From the NCBI GenBank assembly GCA_016790385.1, contig JAEUNV010000342.1, positions 1 to 7,920 of the forward strand: 7,920 bases of DNA, given 5' to 3'. Source of the stretch: Zoogloea sp. (lineage in GTDB: Bacteria > Pseudomonadota > Gammaproteobacteria > Burkholderiales > Rhodocyclaceae). Each line of letters opens with the position of its first letter. The first letter of the stretch is position 1. Below the pieces are notes generated by a model, which saw nothing but the letters and a program-made list of their open reading frames with translations, searched no databases and was not told the DNA's origin. Shown piece after piece: positions 7,306 to 7,920 of the stretch. The translations under genes were made by a program, and so were the position numbers.

Positions 7306-7329
7306 GCGGGCAGGGCAGACCCCGCCCGC
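7306..7329 (-). other. Strong GC-rich hairpin between the DUF2863 gene and msrB
   Basis: As minus-strand RNA this reads GCGGGCGGGG, loop UCUG, then CCCUGCCCGC: ten consecutive pairs including one G-U. On the plus strand the same position is an A-C mismatch, so the structure is better in the DUF2863-msrB direction. It starts 17 nt after the DUF2863 stop. No U-run follows, so it is not a standard intrinsic terminator. It may be an RNA stability element, a processing site or a leaky attenuator ahead of msrB. Confidence 0.6.
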
Positions 7330-7346
7330 TTGCGTTGAAAGGGTGC

Positions 7347-7920
7347 TCAGTGCAGGTGCTTGGGCATCTGCTCGGCCTGCTCTTCCGGCAGTTCGGCGTG
7401 CACCGCCTCGCCCTCGGGGGAGGGGTACATGGGGGCGCCGCAGTCGTCGCAGTATTCCATCGGAAACTCGTTGTCGAGGATCAGGATGTCGGTGATGCCG
7501 CAGGCCCGCAGGGTGGCCTCGATCTGGCCGAGCGTTTCGCTGCTTTCGTCCTCGGCGCCGAGCAGGGGCCACACCACGCCGTGCACCACCTCGCTCTGGC
7601 CGCTCAGGGTGAAGCCGATGCGGAACTCCTCCACCTGGCGCTCGAAGAAGGGCGCCACCACGGCCCGCACGCCCGCCGCCGGGGTGTCGAGGGTGGTGCT
7701 CAGGAAGGCCACCGAGGCCTGGATGGAGTAGGGGCGGGAGGCCTTGTCGGCTTCGCGGCTGGCCGCAAAGTAGGCGTTAGGCAGCACCACCTCGAAGGCG
7801 CAGCCGGTGAGCAGCGGGGCCACGCAGGCACCGCCCTGGGCGCGCCATTGCTCCAGGGCCTGGTCGCGGCTGCAATCTTCCTCCTGCCAGCGAAAGATGG
7901 GCGCGCCCTTGGGCACCACC
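7347..7920 (-). CDS. DUF2863 family protein, C-terminal part (5' end outside window)
   Basis: The reading frame is open to the right edge, leaving about 190 C-terminal residues. The GTG at 7917-7919 is most likely an internal valine, so the gene is partial; the family is around 400 aa as I recall. Visible features are a mixed alpha/beta soluble region with no membrane segments or signal, an [17 protein letters not shown] stretch, and a C-terminal CDDC motif (Cys157 and Cys160 of the visible part) followed by [18 protein letters not shown]. The CxxC could be a metal or redox site, but only one pair is visible. The tail is acidic then His-ending (MPKHLH). DUF2863 has no assigned function and is known to me mainly from Betaproteobacteria. 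It lies 89 bp upstream of msrB on the same strand, so the two may share a transcript. Confidence 0.85.
   Translation of the reverse strand, partial: VVPKGAPIFRWQEEDCSRDQALEQWRAQGGACVAPLLTGCAFEVVLPNAYFAASREADKASRPYSIQASVAFLSTTLDTPAAGVRAVVAPFFERQVEEFRIGFTLSGQSEVVHGVVWPLLGAEDESSETLGQIEATLRACGITDILILDNEFPMEYCDDCGAPMYPSPEGEAVHAELPEEQAEQMPKHLH

Noticed and set aside
7258..7572. N-terminal extension of about 105 residues in frame with msrB on the minus strand
   Set aside because: It overlaps the DUF2863 coding region in another frame, is Arg/Pro/Ala-rich in the manner of a shadow frame, and the ATG at 7257 has a strong Shine-Dalgarno and the family's normal start.
1..7920. Defence, toxin-antitoxin, CRISPR, prophage, insertion sequence or RNA genes
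   Set aside because: I looked for repeated spacers, terminal inverted repeats with transposase motifs, tRNA-like cloverleaf folds and small paired genes and found none. Every sizeable coding stretch belongs to a recognised chromosomal family.

Overview
The window looks like chromosomal DNA of a high-GC betaproteobacterium, probably a Rhodocyclales/Zoogloeaceae-type organism (Thauera/Azoarcus relatives). The reasons are a DUF2863-type protein at the right edge (a family I know essentially from Betaproteobacteria), the divergent DUF2062/comEC pair, and dense G/C-ending codon use. This placement is inferred from family knowledge, not from a search.

Layout, left to right. Positions 1-133 are a short leader with a good match to a flagellar sigma-28 (FliA) promoter at 54-81. 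A complete methyl-accepting chemotaxis protein gene follows (134-2155, +) and ends at a textbook rho-independent terminator (2180-2207). A DUF2062 membrane protein gene (2222-2755, -) and comEC, the DNA-uptake channel (2856-5207, +), are divergent and share a 100-bp spacer. After a 56-bp gap comes an alpha/beta hydrolase (5264-6172, +), translationally coupled by a TGATG overlap to a DUF599 membrane protein (6172-6858, +). On the opposite strand msrB (methionine-R-sulfoxide reductase, 6859-7257, -) abuts the DUF599 gene with no gap. Upstream of it is the 3' part of a DUF2863 gene (7347-7920, -), which runs off the right edge and probably shares a transcript with msrB.

Functionally this is a set of small housekeeping and envelope units rather than one pathway: a motility receptor tied to the flagellar regulon, natural transformation (comEC), a conserved hydrolase plus membrane protein pair of unknown role, and oxidative-damage repair of methionine. 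All complete genes have intact reading frames and intact key motifs. I see no mobile element, CRISPR array, tRNA, rRNA or defence module, and I do not think the window contains a new multi-gene system. The most interesting items are the sigma-28 control of a receptor with an uncharacterised large helical sensor, the coupled hydrolase/DUF599 pair, and a strong hairpin without a U-tract between the DUF2863 gene and msrB.
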